Under the pieces are notes generated by a model. It was not told where the DNA came from, searched no databases, and was given only the letters and a program-made list of their open reading frames with translations. Positions 48,978 through 57,166 of a stretch of 57,166 nucleotides of DNA are shown here, one piece after another. The stretch is taken from assembly GCA_028287745.1 (NCBI GenBank), contig JAQBPB010000076.1, positions 1 to 57,166 on the forward strand, in the 5' to 3' direction. Both the position numbers and the translations under genes were made by a program. This DNA is from Chloroflexota bacterium (GTDB lineage Bacteria > Chloroflexota > Chloroflexia > Chloroheliales > Chloroheliaceae). The number at the start of each line of letters is the position of its first letter. The first letter of the stretch is position 1.

Positions 48978-49958
48978 ATGCAACAACCGTTAGTCGAAAA
49001 AGTTCAACAGCAACAGCACCAGGTATCAATAACCCGCTCCGCCAGATTCCGGCGAATGTGGGCCAAAAACGGCAGCCTGTTCCTTATGGCCCTACCCGGC
49101 CTATTATTGCTGTTTGTCTTTTCCTACCTGCCAATGTTTGGCATCATCATCGCCTTCAAAGATTACCGGGCAGCGCAGGGCCTGTTTGATAGTGCCTGGG
49201 TTGGATTAAAAAACTTTGAGTTTTTGTTCGGTACGCAAGACGCCTGGCGGGTAACCTTTAACACCCTTTTCTTAAACTCACTGTTTATTGTAACCAGCAC
49301 TACCGGCGCGATTTTTTTGGCCCTGATGTTAAATGAGGTGCGGGAACGGTCGAAAATCATGACCAACTTCTACCAGTCGGCCTTGCTCCTACCGCATTTT
49401 ATTTCTTACGTTATTGTCGGGTATTTCGTCTTTGCTTTTCTAAATACCGACAATGGGCTGGTAAATCACACCCTGGCCGGATTTGGAGTCGAGCAGATTA
49501 GCTGGTATTCCTCACCCCAATACTGGCCTACAATTTTGACCAGTGTCAACCTGTGGAAACATGTTGGATTTAACAGCATTATTTACCTTTCGGGTATTCT
49601 GGCAATTAACCCTGAATACTTCGAAGCGGCCAAAATTGATGGTGCAAGCAAGTGGAAGCAAATTACCCGGATTACTATCCCTTTAATTTTCCCACTGGTT
49701 ATCATAACCACCCTGCTGGCAATTGGTCGTATCTTCTACGCCGATTTCGGCCTGTTCTACCAGGTCACGCGGGATAATGGTTTGCTTTACCCGACTACCG
49801 ATGTATTGGATACCTATGTCTACCGGGCCTTACGGGTCAATGGCGATGTTGGGATGTCCGCTGCCGCCGGACTTTACCAGGCCCTGATCGGTTTTATCCT
49901 GGTAGTTGGCGCAAACTGGATTGTCCGGCGGGTTGACTCTGACAAAGCACTCTTTTAA
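48978..49958 (+). CDS. Oligosaccharide ABC transporter permease, LplB/YteP type
   Basis: Permease of 326 residues. After a Gln-rich N terminus the family start FLMALPGLLLLFVFSYLPMF and IAFKDYRAAQGLFDSAWVGL is seen. The ATPase-contact loop is YFEAAKIDGASKWKQITRIT. Six hydrophobic segments. LplB/YtcP-type systems import oligosaccharides such as aldouronates, rhamnogalacturonan fragments and complex glycans, usually with a shared ATPase encoded elsewhere; none is in this operon. ATG follows AAAGGGAAC. Confidence 0.92.
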   Translation: MQQPLVEKVQQQQHQVSITRSARFRRMWAKNGSLFLMALPGLLLLFVFSYLPMFGIIIAFKDYRAAQGLFDSAWVGLKNFEFLFGTQDAWRVTFNTLFLNSLFIVTSTTGAIFLALMLNEVRERSKIMTNFYQSALLLPHFISYVIVGYFVFAFLNTDNGLVNHTLAGFGVEQISWYSSPQYWPTILTSVNLWKHVGFNSIIYLSGILAINPEYFEAAKIDGASKWKQITRITIPLIFPLVIITTLLAIGRIFYADFGLFYQVTRDNGLLYPTTDVLDTYVYRALRVNGDVGMSAAAGLYQALIGFILVVGANWIVRRVDSDKALF

Positions 49959-49977
49959 TTATTTGAGGAGATTGGGA

Positions 49978-50874
49978 ATGATCACGACTGTCAGCCGGAA
50001 ATCTTTCTGGGACCGACTCAAATCAAGTAACCTTATTATCCACCTGATTTTGTTGATATTAAGTATTATGGCGCTTGTTCCGTTTTTGATGCTGATATCA
50101 GCTTCATTTTCGAGTGAAATAGCTATCGGGAAATACGGTTACACTCTTTTCCCTCAACAATTCAGTATGGAAGCCTATGATTACCTATTCCGAGATTTTG
50201 GGCAGATATTAAACTCATACCTTATCACGCTAATTGTTTCATTGGGCGGCAGTAGCGTAGGTCTTTTGATAATGTCGCTCCTGGCCTTTAGCCTCTCCCG
50301 GAAAGATTTCCGGTTCCGCAAACCCTTATCGTTTTATGTGTTCTTTACGATGCTTTTCAATGGCGGTCTGGTTCCCTGGTACATCCTGATAACCCAGTAC
50401 CTGCACCTGAAAAACACCATGTTCGCTTTGATCCTGCCCTACCTGGTTATTCCGTGGTTCGTGTTACTCTTACGGACCTATTTTGCTGGCCTGCCAACCG
50501 AACTTTTCGAAGCCGCCAGAATTGACGGAGCGAGTGAATGGCGTCTGTTCTTCCAGATCGTTTTACCCCTTTCGACTCCGGCCCTGGCTACAGTAGGACT
50601 GTTCAGCCTCTTGCAGTACTGGAATGACTGGTGGTTGGCACTTCTCTTTATTGACGACCGGAAGTTATTCCCATTGCAATACCTTTTGTACACCATTCAA
50701 TCAAATATCGATGCCATTTCCCAGAATCCCGAAATGAACAGCGGGGTAATAATACCGACCCAGGGGGTTCGTATGGCAATGGCCGTACTGGCAATCGGGC
50801 CAATCATTTTCGCCTTCTTGTTCGTACAACGCTACTTCGTCCGGGGTATAACCCTGGGAGGTATCAAAGAATAA
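49978..50874 (+). CDS. Oligosaccharide ABC transporter permease, LplC/YtcP type
   Basis: Permease of 298 residues. SYLITLIVSLGGSSVGLLIM, FYVFFTMLFNGGLVPWYILI and the loop ELFEAARIDGASEWRLFFQI are family marks; the C terminus VQRYFVRGITLGGIKE is typical of CarB/LplC permeases. ATG 49978 is chosen because GAGGAG precedes it; the open frame continues upstream into the LplB-like gene. It is second of the permease pair. Confidence 0.92.
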   Translation: MITTVSRKSFWDRLKSSNLIIHLILLILSIMALVPFLMLISASFSSEIAIGKYGYTLFPQQFSMEAYDYLFRDFGQILNSYLITLIVSLGGSSVGLLIMSLLAFSLSRKDFRFRKPLSFYVFFTMLFNGGLVPWYILITQYLHLKNTMFALILPYLVIPWFVLLLRTYFAGLPTELFEAARIDGASEWRLFFQIVLPLSTPALATVGLFSLLQYWNDWWLALLFIDDRKLFPLQYLLYTIQSNIDAISQNPEMNSGVIIPTQGVRMAMAVLAIGPIIFAFLFVQRYFVRGITLGGIKE

Positions 50875-51066
50875 ACCAACCGATCAGGCCCTAACCGGTG
50901 AATGGTTCCTGGAAAGGAGCAAGCCAAACTTTCCCGCAGACCCTGGTTTATTACAGGCAAGCAAATAAAGGTTTGGATAGGCAATAAATAATTTCACTAG
51001 CAAGTCTGAACCTACAATTCCAATATTTCGTCAAACTTCAACAGTGTTTAGTATTAGGAGGAAATC

Positions 51067-52770
51067 ATGAGCAATGATGCTAAGGACAGCAAATCCAAGA
51101 ACTTTAACCGTCGTCGCTTTATCAAGCTGGCCGCCCAGGCTGCCGTAGCCATACCCGCCGGAAGCGTTTTACTCGCGGCCTGCGGTGATAGTACGGCTAC
51201 CCCGGCCCAAAGCACTACCGCTGCCGCTCCTGCGGCAACCACCGCGGCTGCCGCTCCTGCGGCGACTACTGCTGCAAGCGCAACTACCGCCGCCGGTGCC
51301 ACTACGGCTGCTGCAAGCGCAACTACTGCTGCAAGCGCAACTACCGCTCCTGCTGCGGCGACTGCGGCGGCAAACTTGCCACCGGTCGAACTGACCTACA
51401 CTTACCGGGGTACCCCGCCGAAAGAACTGGCCCTTATCCAGGAAGAACTCAATAAGCTGACCAAAGCCAAGATTAATGCGACCGTTAAATTGGTCCCAAT
51501 TGACCCGGGCAGCTTTGATCAGAAGGTCAAGTTAGCTTTTGCCGCCGGTGAAAAGATGGACGTCATCTTTACCGCTCCCTGGGCCAACGACTATTATCAG
51601 AACGTCAGCCAGGGTAACCTGCTGCCGATTGACGATTTGTTAAACAAGTTTGCACCCAAGACCTACGCCAGCATGACCCCGGCTTCCTGGAACGCAGCGC
51701 GGGTGAACGGCAAAATCTACGCTGTCTTAAATCAGCAAATCTGGGTGAAACCCTGGGGTGTAAACCTCCGCAAGGACCTGGTAGACAAGTATAAATTGGA
51801 CCTTGCCAGCCTCAACAAGTTTGAAGACCTGGAACCCTTTATGACCCAGGTTAAGAACGGTGAGAGTATCCCGGCCATTTACTCCAATGATCAGGGTGAC
51901 GGCTCGGTGTTCCGCCCCGAATACTATGGGTATGATTCGCTCCTGGACACTATTCTTGTTGGTGTGAAAGGCGACGACAAAGACCTTAAGATTATCAATA
52001 TGGCCGAAACTCCCGGCTATAAGGCTGCCGCCGAACTGTCTCGCAAATGGTACCAGGCCGGGTTCTATCCTAAAGATGCCCCACCCACTAGCGATGGCGT
52101 AGCCAACTTTAAAGCTGGCAAATCGGCCCTGTTCCTCCACATCGCCAAACCCGGTGGTGAGCTGGAAGCCAAGGTCAAGTTCGGTTACGATTTTGTCGCC
52201 AAGTCGTTTACAAAACCGCTCCTGACCACTGCCGGTACAACGGCTACAATGAACGGTATTTCCCGGACCACCTCTAACCCGGAGCGGTCTATGATGTTCC
52301 TCGAGTTGTTGAATACCGACAAAGAAGTCTACAACCTCATCTGCAAAGGTATTGAAGGCAAGCACTGGGTCTGGGTGGACAAAGCCAGTGAAGTTATCGG
52401 CTTCGCTCCCGGCGTAACCGCGCAGACCAGTGGTTACAACCCGAATACCGACTGGATGTTCGGCAACCAGTTCAATGCTTACTACCTCGACAAAGCGCAG
52501 GTCGGTAACTGGGATGTTACCGCCAAATTGAACCGGGAATCGACACCATCTCTGGCCCTGGGCTTCGCGGCTAATACCGAAAAGATCAAGACCGAGGTTG
52601 CACAGGTTTCTGCCCTGGTTAAACAGTATTCCCTGGCTTTACAGGGCGGACGCCAGGACCCGGCGACCGGTTTACCTGAATTCCTGGGTAAGATGAAGGA
52701 TGCCGGTATGGAAAAAATCATAGCCGAAATCCAGACTCAGATCAATGCCTGGAAGAAAGCTAACGGTTAA
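51067..52770 (+). CDS. Oligosaccharide-binding lipoprotein, LipO/YtcQ type, Tat-type signal
   Basis: Binding protein of 567 residues. The signal has RRRFIKLAAQ (twin-arginine) and the lipobox LLAAC with Cys39. A long Ala/Thr-rich linker follows (about 43-102). The mature domain begins VELTYTYRGTPPKELALIQE, as in YtcQ/LipO-type binding proteins for large oligosaccharides, and continues KVKLAFAAGEKMDVIFTAPW. Size fits this class. The ATG has AGGAGG at optimal distance. It follows the two permeases by 192 bases, and a hairpin follows it, giving a message layout common for abundant binding proteins. Confidence 0.92.
   Translation: MSNDAKDSKSKNFNRRRFIKLAAQAAVAIPAGSVLLAACGDSTATPAQSTTAAAPAATTAAAAPAATTAASATTAAGATTAAASATTAASATTAPAAATAAANLPPVELTYTYRGTPPKELALIQEELNKLTKAKINATVKLVPIDPGSFDQKVKLAFAAGEKMDVIFTAPWANDYYQNVSQGNLLPIDDLLNKFAPKTYASMTPASWNAARVNGKIYAVLNQQIWVKPWGVNLRKDLVDKYKLDLASLNKFEDLEPFMTQVKNGESIPAIYSNDQGDGSVFRPEYYGYDSLLDTILVGVKGDDKDLKIINMAETPGYKAAAELSRKWYQAGFYPKDAPPTSDGVANFKAGKSALFLHIAKPGGELEAKVKFGYDFVAKSFTKPLLTTAGTTATMNGISRTTSNPERSMMFLELLNTDKEVYNLICKGIEGKHWVWVDKASEVIGFAPGVTAQTSGYNPNTDWMFGNQFNAYYLDKAQVGNWDVTAKLNRESTPSLALGFAANTEKIKTEVAQVSALVKQYSLALQGGRQDPATGLPEFLGKMKDAGMEKIIAEIQTQINAWKKANG
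51200..51375 (+). repeat. Imperfect tandem repeats encoding the Ala/Thr linker
   Basis: GCTGCAAGCGCAACTAC occurs identically at 51271-51287, 51310-51326 and 51328-51344, and related units (GCTCCTGCGGC) precede it. Identical repeats at DNA level point to recent expansion by slippage or recombination, not only to amino-acid selection. Confidence 0.8.
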
Positions 52771-52795
52771 TTAACTCTCTCCTCCTATCAACCGG

Positions 52796-52823
52796 GGCGG
52801 TCATTTCAAGGGAAATGGCCGCC
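52796..52823 (+). other. Intercistronic hairpin after the binding-protein gene
   Basis: GGCGGTCATTTC (52796-52807) pairs with GAAATGGCCGCC (52812-52823), one G-T pair, 4-base loop. No T-run, so partial termination or mRNA protection is likelier than full termination. Confidence 0.6.
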
Positions 52824-52969
52824 TCATAAATCTGAATGTATCCCACTCTAAGTAAAAGCCATTAGTTAATCCAACAAATGGTCTTAATTTTTTGCTGTTA
52901 AAAATCTACTCGGCCTGACTGGTTTTTCAAATGGCGGTCTGGTTAAAATATTGGTAGCGGGAAAATAAC

Positions 52970-54121
52970 ATGAAAATTACGAACATAGAAACACTCTGTC
53001 TAACCCGGCTTCATGAACGCGAACGGCAGTGGTTTACCTTGAAATACCGCACCGTCAAGGCCGATTGCGCCATAGTGGTTATCAGCACCAATGAAGGAAT
53101 CCAGGGTATTGGTGAGGCTTGCGCTTACGGCGTACCGACCCTTATTAAAGAATGGGTAGGTTACCTCGCACCCACCCTGGTCGGACACGACCCGCGCAAA
53201 CCTGACCTGGTGCCACATCCTACCGGGTTGAACCGCCCTTACGATACGGCGGTCGGCGGAATCGACTCGGCCCTGTGGGACTTGAAGGGTAAAATCGAGG
53301 GCAAGCGGGTCAGTGAGTTACTCGGCGGTAGTGCCGAAGTAACCGAAGTACCGATGTACGCTTCCGGCGGTTGCCGCTTCGACTGGCGGACTCACCCTGA
53401 ACAGCTTATTGAAGAAGTGCTGGGCTATATTGAAGCCGGTTTCAAAGCGACCAAAGTCCGTATGGGCCTGGAATGGGCCTGGGATGGCGTGACGATTGAC
53501 CGCTACCTGGGCCTGATGGCCGAACTGATGCAAACGGTGGACGGCCGCATCCAGGTTATGGTAGACGGAAACAAGCGCCTGAATTTCGATGATGCCCTGG
53601 TCATTACCAGGGGTCTGGATAAACTCGGCTTGAGCTGGTTTGAAGAACCGCTGCCACAGGAAGATATTGACGGCTACGCCCGGTTAAACGCAGCGGTTGA
53701 AATGCCCATCACCGGCGGTGAAACCCTGACGACCCTGGGCCAGTTCCGGCCTTACTTTGAAAAGAAAGCCTACGCGATAGTCCAGCCCGACGCCGGGGTT
53801 TGCGGTATTTCCGAACTGGTCCGGATAGCCGAAATGGCCGACCACTATAATGTAACCTTGAACCCCCACAACTGGCATAACGGCCTGATGACCATGGCTA
53901 ACGCTCACTTTGTAGCGGCTACTTCAAATTCCAGCATGTTGGAAGTCTGCCAGCTTCAGGGACCGCTGCAATGGGAAATCCTGGCCGAGAAACCGGTCTT
54001 TAAAAACGGTAACCTCATCCTGCCGGACAAGCCGGGCTTAGGGGTAGAGTTAGCCGGTGGGTTACTCGAAAAATTCCCGTATATCGAAGGCCATTACGCG
54101 GTCGAAATTCAACGGGCGTAA
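52970..54121 (+). CDS. Enolase-superfamily enzyme, mandelate racemase subgroup, probable acid-sugar dehydratase
   Basis: Enzyme of 383 residues. The KxR motif at the KxK position is Lys162-Val-Arg164. Metal ligands are Asp199 (VMVDGNKRL), Glu225 (WFEEPLP) and Glu251 (TGGETL). The catalytic dyad is His300 (LNPHNW) and Asp274 (QPDAG). MR-subgroup enzymes with this set dehydrate aldonates such as fuconate, galactonate and rhamnonate to 2-keto-3-deoxy acids. Placement between oligosaccharide transporter genes and a lactonase-like gene fits that role. The ATG has a weak GGGAAAA site. Confidence 0.88.
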   Translation: MKITNIETLCLTRLHERERQWFTLKYRTVKADCAIVVISTNEGIQGIGEACAYGVPTLIKEWVGYLAPTLVGHDPRKPDLVPHPTGLNRPYDTAVGGIDSALWDLKGKIEGKRVSELLGGSAEVTEVPMYASGGCRFDWRTHPEQLIEEVLGYIEAGFKATKVRMGLEWAWDGVTIDRYLGLMAELMQTVDGRIQVMVDGNKRLNFDDALVITRGLDKLGLSWFEEPLPQEDIDGYARLNAAVEMPITGGETLTTLGQFRPYFEKKAYAIVQPDAGVCGISELVRIAEMADHYNVTLNPHNWHNGLMTMANAHFVAATSNSSMLEVCQLQGPLQWEILAEKPVFKNGNLILPDKPGLGVELAGGLLEKFPYIEGHYAVEIQRA

Positions 54122-54257
54122 CCGTTAAGCCGAGCCTGAATAAATTTCAAGATAAGTTCAGGACTTTCGCTGCTGCGCCTGTAACTCCTTACTGCTCAAA
54201 AACTCGAATTTCCGGCGAGTTAGCCGGGCGAAAATCATGAGATTGGGAAAATAAACA

Positions 54258-56078
54258 ATGCTAAATCCTTTTAGCCCTTTGGTGTTAGAGCGGATTTTAC
54301 GTGAGGAAAACCCGGCCGGGCCGTTCCCAAAGGCCAGTGACCGGGCAGCCTGGCAGGCCATTGCCCAAAAGAATGACCCGGCCCTGGTAGCCACCATTAT
54401 AGGTAACGCGGAAAAAGCAGCCGGCCTGCCCCTTCCGGCCCTACCGGCCACCCTTTTTCTGGAATACAATCGAATAGGCGAACGGGAAGGTTATGAAACA
54501 CCCCTTCACCTGCGCCGCACTCGCCTGACCGAACTGTTGGTGGCCGAATGCCTGGAAGGACAGGGCCGCTTCCTTGACAAAATCCTGGACCTGGCCTGGG
54601 CGATTTGCGAAGAAAGCGCCTGGAACTACCCGGCCCACATCAGCAACCTACCCGACCTTACCTTTCCACAACCGGACCTGCAAACCGGAATAACCGTACT
54701 GCTTTTGGCCGAAGTGGATTACCTGCTGGGTAACCAACTCGACCCGCGCCTGGGACAGCGCATTCGCCTTGAAGCGGAAACCCGGGCCTTCCAGCCCTAC
54801 CTTACTCGTCATGACCACTGGTGGCTGTTCCAACTGCCCGGCCGGGCCGCCAACTGGACCGGGGTCTGCAGTGGTGGTATCGCGGCGGCGGCAATCTATC
54901 TTGTGAAAGACCCGGCCCGCCTGGCCGCTATCCTGGACCTGGCTTCCCGCTCCCTTGATGGGTTCATGGACAGTTTCGGCAGCGATGGCGGTTCCTCGGA
55001 GGGGCCGGGTTACTGGTCTTTTGGTTTCTGTTACTTCACTCTCCTGGCCCACCTCGTCGAACAACGTACCAACGGCCGCCTGGACTTCTTCCGGGATGCC
55101 CGGGTTGAAAAAGCCGCCCGGTTCCCCCTTCGGACCATTTTAAGCCCCCAGGTTTATCTAAATTTCTCAGATTGCGACCGGGATGTCAGCCTGATAGGGG
55201 CGCACCTGGCCTTTTTAGCCCGGCGTTTGAACATACCCGAATTGCGGTCACTTAAGCCGGTAGATGATGCCGCATGGTTACAAAATAATTCCGGGTGGGG
55301 CTTGCGTACGGTTGCCTGGCATGAAAACAGCGAGTCTAAGAAACAGCCGGAAATAAGCCTGCCATCCCATGATTGGTTTGGCGACTTACAATGGATGATT
55401 GCCCGGCAGGACCCAGCCGACCCTGAGGGCCTGGTGCTGGCCGCTAAAGGCGGGCATAACGGCGAGATGCACAATCAGAATGATGTAGGCAGCTTTATAG
55501 TGCATTACCGGCGCGAGTCGCTAATTGCGGAACTGGGCCGGGGCCGCTACACTCGGGCTTACTTCGGTCCTGAGCGCTACGACCATTTCGTAACTTCGTC
55601 TACCGGCCATTCCGTGCCGGTGGTAAACGGCATGCCCCAAAAGCACGGACCACAATACCGGGCCAGGCTGCTTGAACACACTGCGGATGCGGAAAAAGAC
55701 CTTTTTGCGATTGATCTAAAGGATGCCTACCCCGAGGAAGCCGGACTGGAAAGCCTGGAGCGCCGCCTTTGCCTGGACCGCGCCACCGGTCGGGTGGAAT
55801 TGCTGGATGAGGCCGTGTTTTCTGCCGGTTCCGGCCGGTTGGAAAGCGCTTTGCTGACCTTTGGTCAGGTGGAAATCAGGCCTGAAACAGTCGAAATTCA
55901 GGGAGAAAAAGCCCGGTTGAGCGTAACCTATAACCCGGCCCTTATCCGGGCCAGAGTCGAAATGGTTAAAGATGTAGACCTGGCAAGTGGTCCAATTGAT
56001 ATCAGACGCCTGGTTTTCACTCCGGTCCAGGACGGGAAAACGGCCAGTATACGACTAGGCATTCAACCGGTCAATTAA
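54258..56078 (+). CDS. Heparinase II/III-like protein
   Basis: Protein of 606 residues. An alpha-helical (alpha/alpha-toroid-type) N-terminal half includes RHDHWWLFQLPGRAANWTGV and DGGSSEGPGYWSFGFCYF. The C-terminal beta-sheet half starts near KGGHNGEMHNQNDVGSFIVH and TSSTGHSVPVVNG, the conserved blocks of the heparinase II/III family. There is no signal peptide, so it should act on imported oligosaccharides. The family contains lyases of heparin, alginate and related polyuronides as well as hydrolases, so activity cannot be stated from sequence. It follows the dehydratase by 136 bases. Confidence 0.85.
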   Translation: MLNPFSPLVLERILREENPAGPFPKASDRAAWQAIAQKNDPALVATIIGNAEKAAGLPLPALPATLFLEYNRIGEREGYETPLHLRRTRLTELLVAECLEGQGRFLDKILDLAWAICEESAWNYPAHISNLPDLTFPQPDLQTGITVLLLAEVDYLLGNQLDPRLGQRIRLEAETRAFQPYLTRHDHWWLFQLPGRAANWTGVCSGGIAAAAIYLVKDPARLAAILDLASRSLDGFMDSFGSDGGSSEGPGYWSFGFCYFTLLAHLVEQRTNGRLDFFRDARVEKAARFPLRTILSPQVYLNFSDCDRDVSLIGAHLAFLARRLNIPELRSLKPVDDAAWLQNNSGWGLRTVAWHENSESKKQPEISLPSHDWFGDLQWMIARQDPADPEGLVLAAKGGHNGEMHNQNDVGSFIVHYRRESLIAELGRGRYTRAYFGPERYDHFVTSSTGHSVPVVNGMPQKHGPQYRARLLEHTADAEKDLFAIDLKDAYPEEAGLESLERRLCLDRATGRVELLDEAVFSAGSGRLESALLTFGQVEIRPETVEIQGEKARLSVTYNPALIRARVEMVKDVDLASGPIDIRRLVFTPVQDGKTASIRLGIQPVN

Positions 56079-56137
56079 ATTGAACCGGCCACACCACGGC
56101 GATGAATACGCCCGGCCACTCGAAAAGGAGGTAACAG

Positions 56138-56971
56138 CTGCTTAAAATAGACGGTCACCAGCACTTCTGGAATCTGGAAAAGTTGCCTTTACCCTGGCTT
56201 AACCCGGAAAAAAAGACTTTGAACCGCAACTTTGAACCCGTCCATCTGGCCTCTTTGCTGGAGGAATGCGGTGTAGACGGAACGGTAATTGTCCAGGCGG
56301 CCCATGACGAGGTTGAAACGGACTGGCTACTGGAATTGTCCCGCGATTACCCTTTCATTAAAGGAGTGGTAGGTTGGGTTGACCTGACCGCGCCGGACCT
56401 CTCCGACCGCCTGGACAGGTTTAAATCTAAAGGGCCTTTTTGCGGCACCCGTTACCCTTTGCTGAATGAAACCGGTTTGGACCAGGCCGCCGTACGGGGT
56501 TTAACGGCTTTTGCTGAAAAAGACCTGGCCTGTGACTTGTTGGTAAGGTTTGACCAGCTTCAGCCTTTCACCGAACTGTTTAGAGCCCGGGAGGACCTCC
56601 CCCTGGTAATCAATCACCTGGCTATCCCACCGCTAAAGACCGGCGAACTCGAAAACTGGCAGGCCGCTATTACCGGGGCCGCCCGCTATCCGAATGTCTT
56701 TTGTAAAGTTTCGGGCATGGTCACTCTGGTTAACCCGGCCATGAATTTCGAGGAACAGGTCCGGCCTTACTTTGAAAAGGTGCTGGAACTATTCGGCCCT
56801 GACCGGCTGTTGTGGGGCAGCGATTGGCCGGTAAGCCTGCAGGGCGCTTCATACCGGCAAGTCCACGACCTGCTGGCGGCCCTGGTAAGCCGTTTATCCC
56901 CTGGAGAACAGGCCGCTATCTGGGGCGGCACCGCCGCCAGGGTCTATAAAATTGCGGGTGCGAACTCATAG
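56138..56971 (+). CDS. Fuconolactonase-like amidohydrolase (COG3618), CTG start
   Basis: TIM-barrel lactonase of 277 residues. The family begins with a metal-binding HxH; here it is IDGHQHFW at residues 4-11, only included if translation starts at CTG 56138-56140, which lies five to six bases after a perfect AAAGGAGGT (56124-56132). The next in-frame start (TTG 56183) would lose HxH. Further blocks: VIVQAAHDEVETDWLLELS, LVINHLAIPP, VFCKVSGMV and RLLWGSDWPV with the conserved Asp. Such enzymes open L-fucono-, L-rhamnono- or 2-pyrone-type lactones. It follows the heparinase-like gene and precedes an aldo/keto reductase. Confidence 0.88.
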   Translation: MLKIDGHQHFWNLEKLPLPWLNPEKKTLNRNFEPVHLASLLEECGVDGTVIVQAAHDEVETDWLLELSRDYPFIKGVVGWVDLTAPDLSDRLDRFKSKGPFCGTRYPLLNETGLDQAAVRGLTAFAEKDLACDLLVRFDQLQPFTELFRAREDLPLVINHLAIPPLKTGELENWQAAITGAARYPNVFCKVSGMVTLVNPAMNFEEQVRPYFEKVLELFGPDRLLWGSDWPVSLQGASYRQVHDLLAALVSRLSPGEQAAIWGGTAARVYKIAGANS

Positions 56972-57047
56972 AAGCTTTTAAGAATGGCCTGAACCTGAAT
57001 TTGAAAAAGTTGGGAAAAAGATTCAAATAAGCAAAAACAAAGGAGAA

Positions 57048-57061
57048 ATGCTTAGCTGATG
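57048..57061 (+). other. Three-codon mini-ORF coupled to the aldo/keto reductase start
   Basis: AAAGGAG is followed by ATG CTT AGC TGA, whose stop overlaps the ATG of the next gene (TGATG at 57057-57061). The spacing of the ribosome site to the first ATG is short, to the second rather long. Translation re-initiation is possible; it may equally be chance. Confidence 0.3.
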
Positions 57062-57166
57062 CCTAATGTAAATACACAGGTCGAAGTGGGACGCACCGGC
57101 CTGAAGATACCACTGATGGGGCTGGGGACAGCCGGAATGAGCGACCTGTATATCAAGGTCAAGCCG
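57059..57166 (+). CDS. Aldo/keto reductase, sugar-dehydrogenase-like (partial, cut by window edge)
   Basis: Only 36 residues are visible: a polar start, VGRTGLKIPLMGLGTAGMSD and LYIKVKP. The RTGLxxPxMGLGTA pattern is the first beta-strand of aldo/keto reductases of the L-fucose/D-threo-aldose 1-dehydrogenase type. Such an enzyme would make the lactone that the neighbouring fuconolactonase-like protein opens. The rest of the gene is outside the window. Confidence 0.75.
   Translation, partial: MPNVNTQVEVGRTGLKIPLMGLGTAGMSDLYIKVKP

Noticed and set aside
51727..52365. 212-codon minus-strand frame opposite the third binding protein
   Set aside because: Shadow; no ribosome site and no domain.

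Overview
The window most resembles a chromosome segment of a heterotrophic, probably aerobic member of the Chloroflexota. This rests on indirect signs. All three extracytoplasmic binding proteins are lipoproteins whose lipobox Cys is followed by a long Ala/Thr-rich linker of the kind common in that phylum. Two of them carry Tat-type twin-arginine signals. The gene content is dominated by carbohydrate, peptide and acid uptake and catabolism under LacI control. No rRNA, tRNA, CRISPR array, phage or insertion sequence was recognised, so the assignment stays an inference.

Layout. 1-0.9 kb: thioredoxin and a peroxiredoxin cut by the window edge, behind a promoter overlapped by a perfect 8-1-8 Fur/PerR-type palindrome. 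1.1-10 kb: a minus-strand operon (peptide-binding lipoprotein, two Dpp/Opp-type permeases, gamma-glutamyltransferase-family enzyme) diverges from a plus-strand group (LacI regulator, RraA-family protein, then a creatininase-family amidohydrolase). Each divergent promoter has its own LacI-type operator. 10-12.5 kb: FetA/FetB-like metal exporter and a general-stress protein. 12.7-15.5 kb: NarX/NarL-type two-component pair. 16-19.4 kb: dipeptidase-like amidohydrolase, an orphan receiver plus two CheW proteins, and a small winged-helix protein. 19.4-21.8 kb: paired acyl-CoA dehydrogenases, one apparently catalytically dead. 22-26.6 kb: AroA, a YfcE-like phosphoesterase, a LarA-like racemase and a Mut7-C RNase fused to a ubiquitin-like domain.

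27.4-33.7 kb: an alpha/beta hydrolase, a GH1 glycosidase behind the remnants of two sugar-transporter permease genes, an HxlR regulator, and an MlrC-like metallopeptidase next to a beta-lactamase-fold serine hydrolase. 34.3-44.8 kb: a long plus-strand run with a PotABCD-type transporter, an N-acyl-D-amino-acid deacylase, a GntR regulator, two enolase-superfamily enzymes and an SDR, convergent with a second serine hydrolase. Its promoter carries a LacI-type operator resembling the one at 6.9 kb.

46.7-57.2 kb: a second LacI regulator diverges from an apparent catabolic operon: RraA-family aldolase, LplB/LplC-type permeases and binding protein, enolase-superfamily dehydratase, heparinase II/III-like protein, fuconolactonase-like amidohydrolase (apparently starting at CTG) and the start of an aldo/keto reductase. 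Together these could import an oligosaccharide, cleave it and run a non-phosphorylated route: aldose to lactone to aldonate to 2-keto-3-deoxy acid to aldol products. Two 18-bp palindromes 32 bp apart sit in the divergent promoter region and are the best candidates for the LacI operators.

Recurring themes are transporters encoded without their ATPase (two of three uptake systems), enzymes suited to D-amino acid or cyclic peptides (MlrC-like, beta-lactamase-fold hydrolases, D-aminoacylase), and palindromic operators in divergent intergenic regions.
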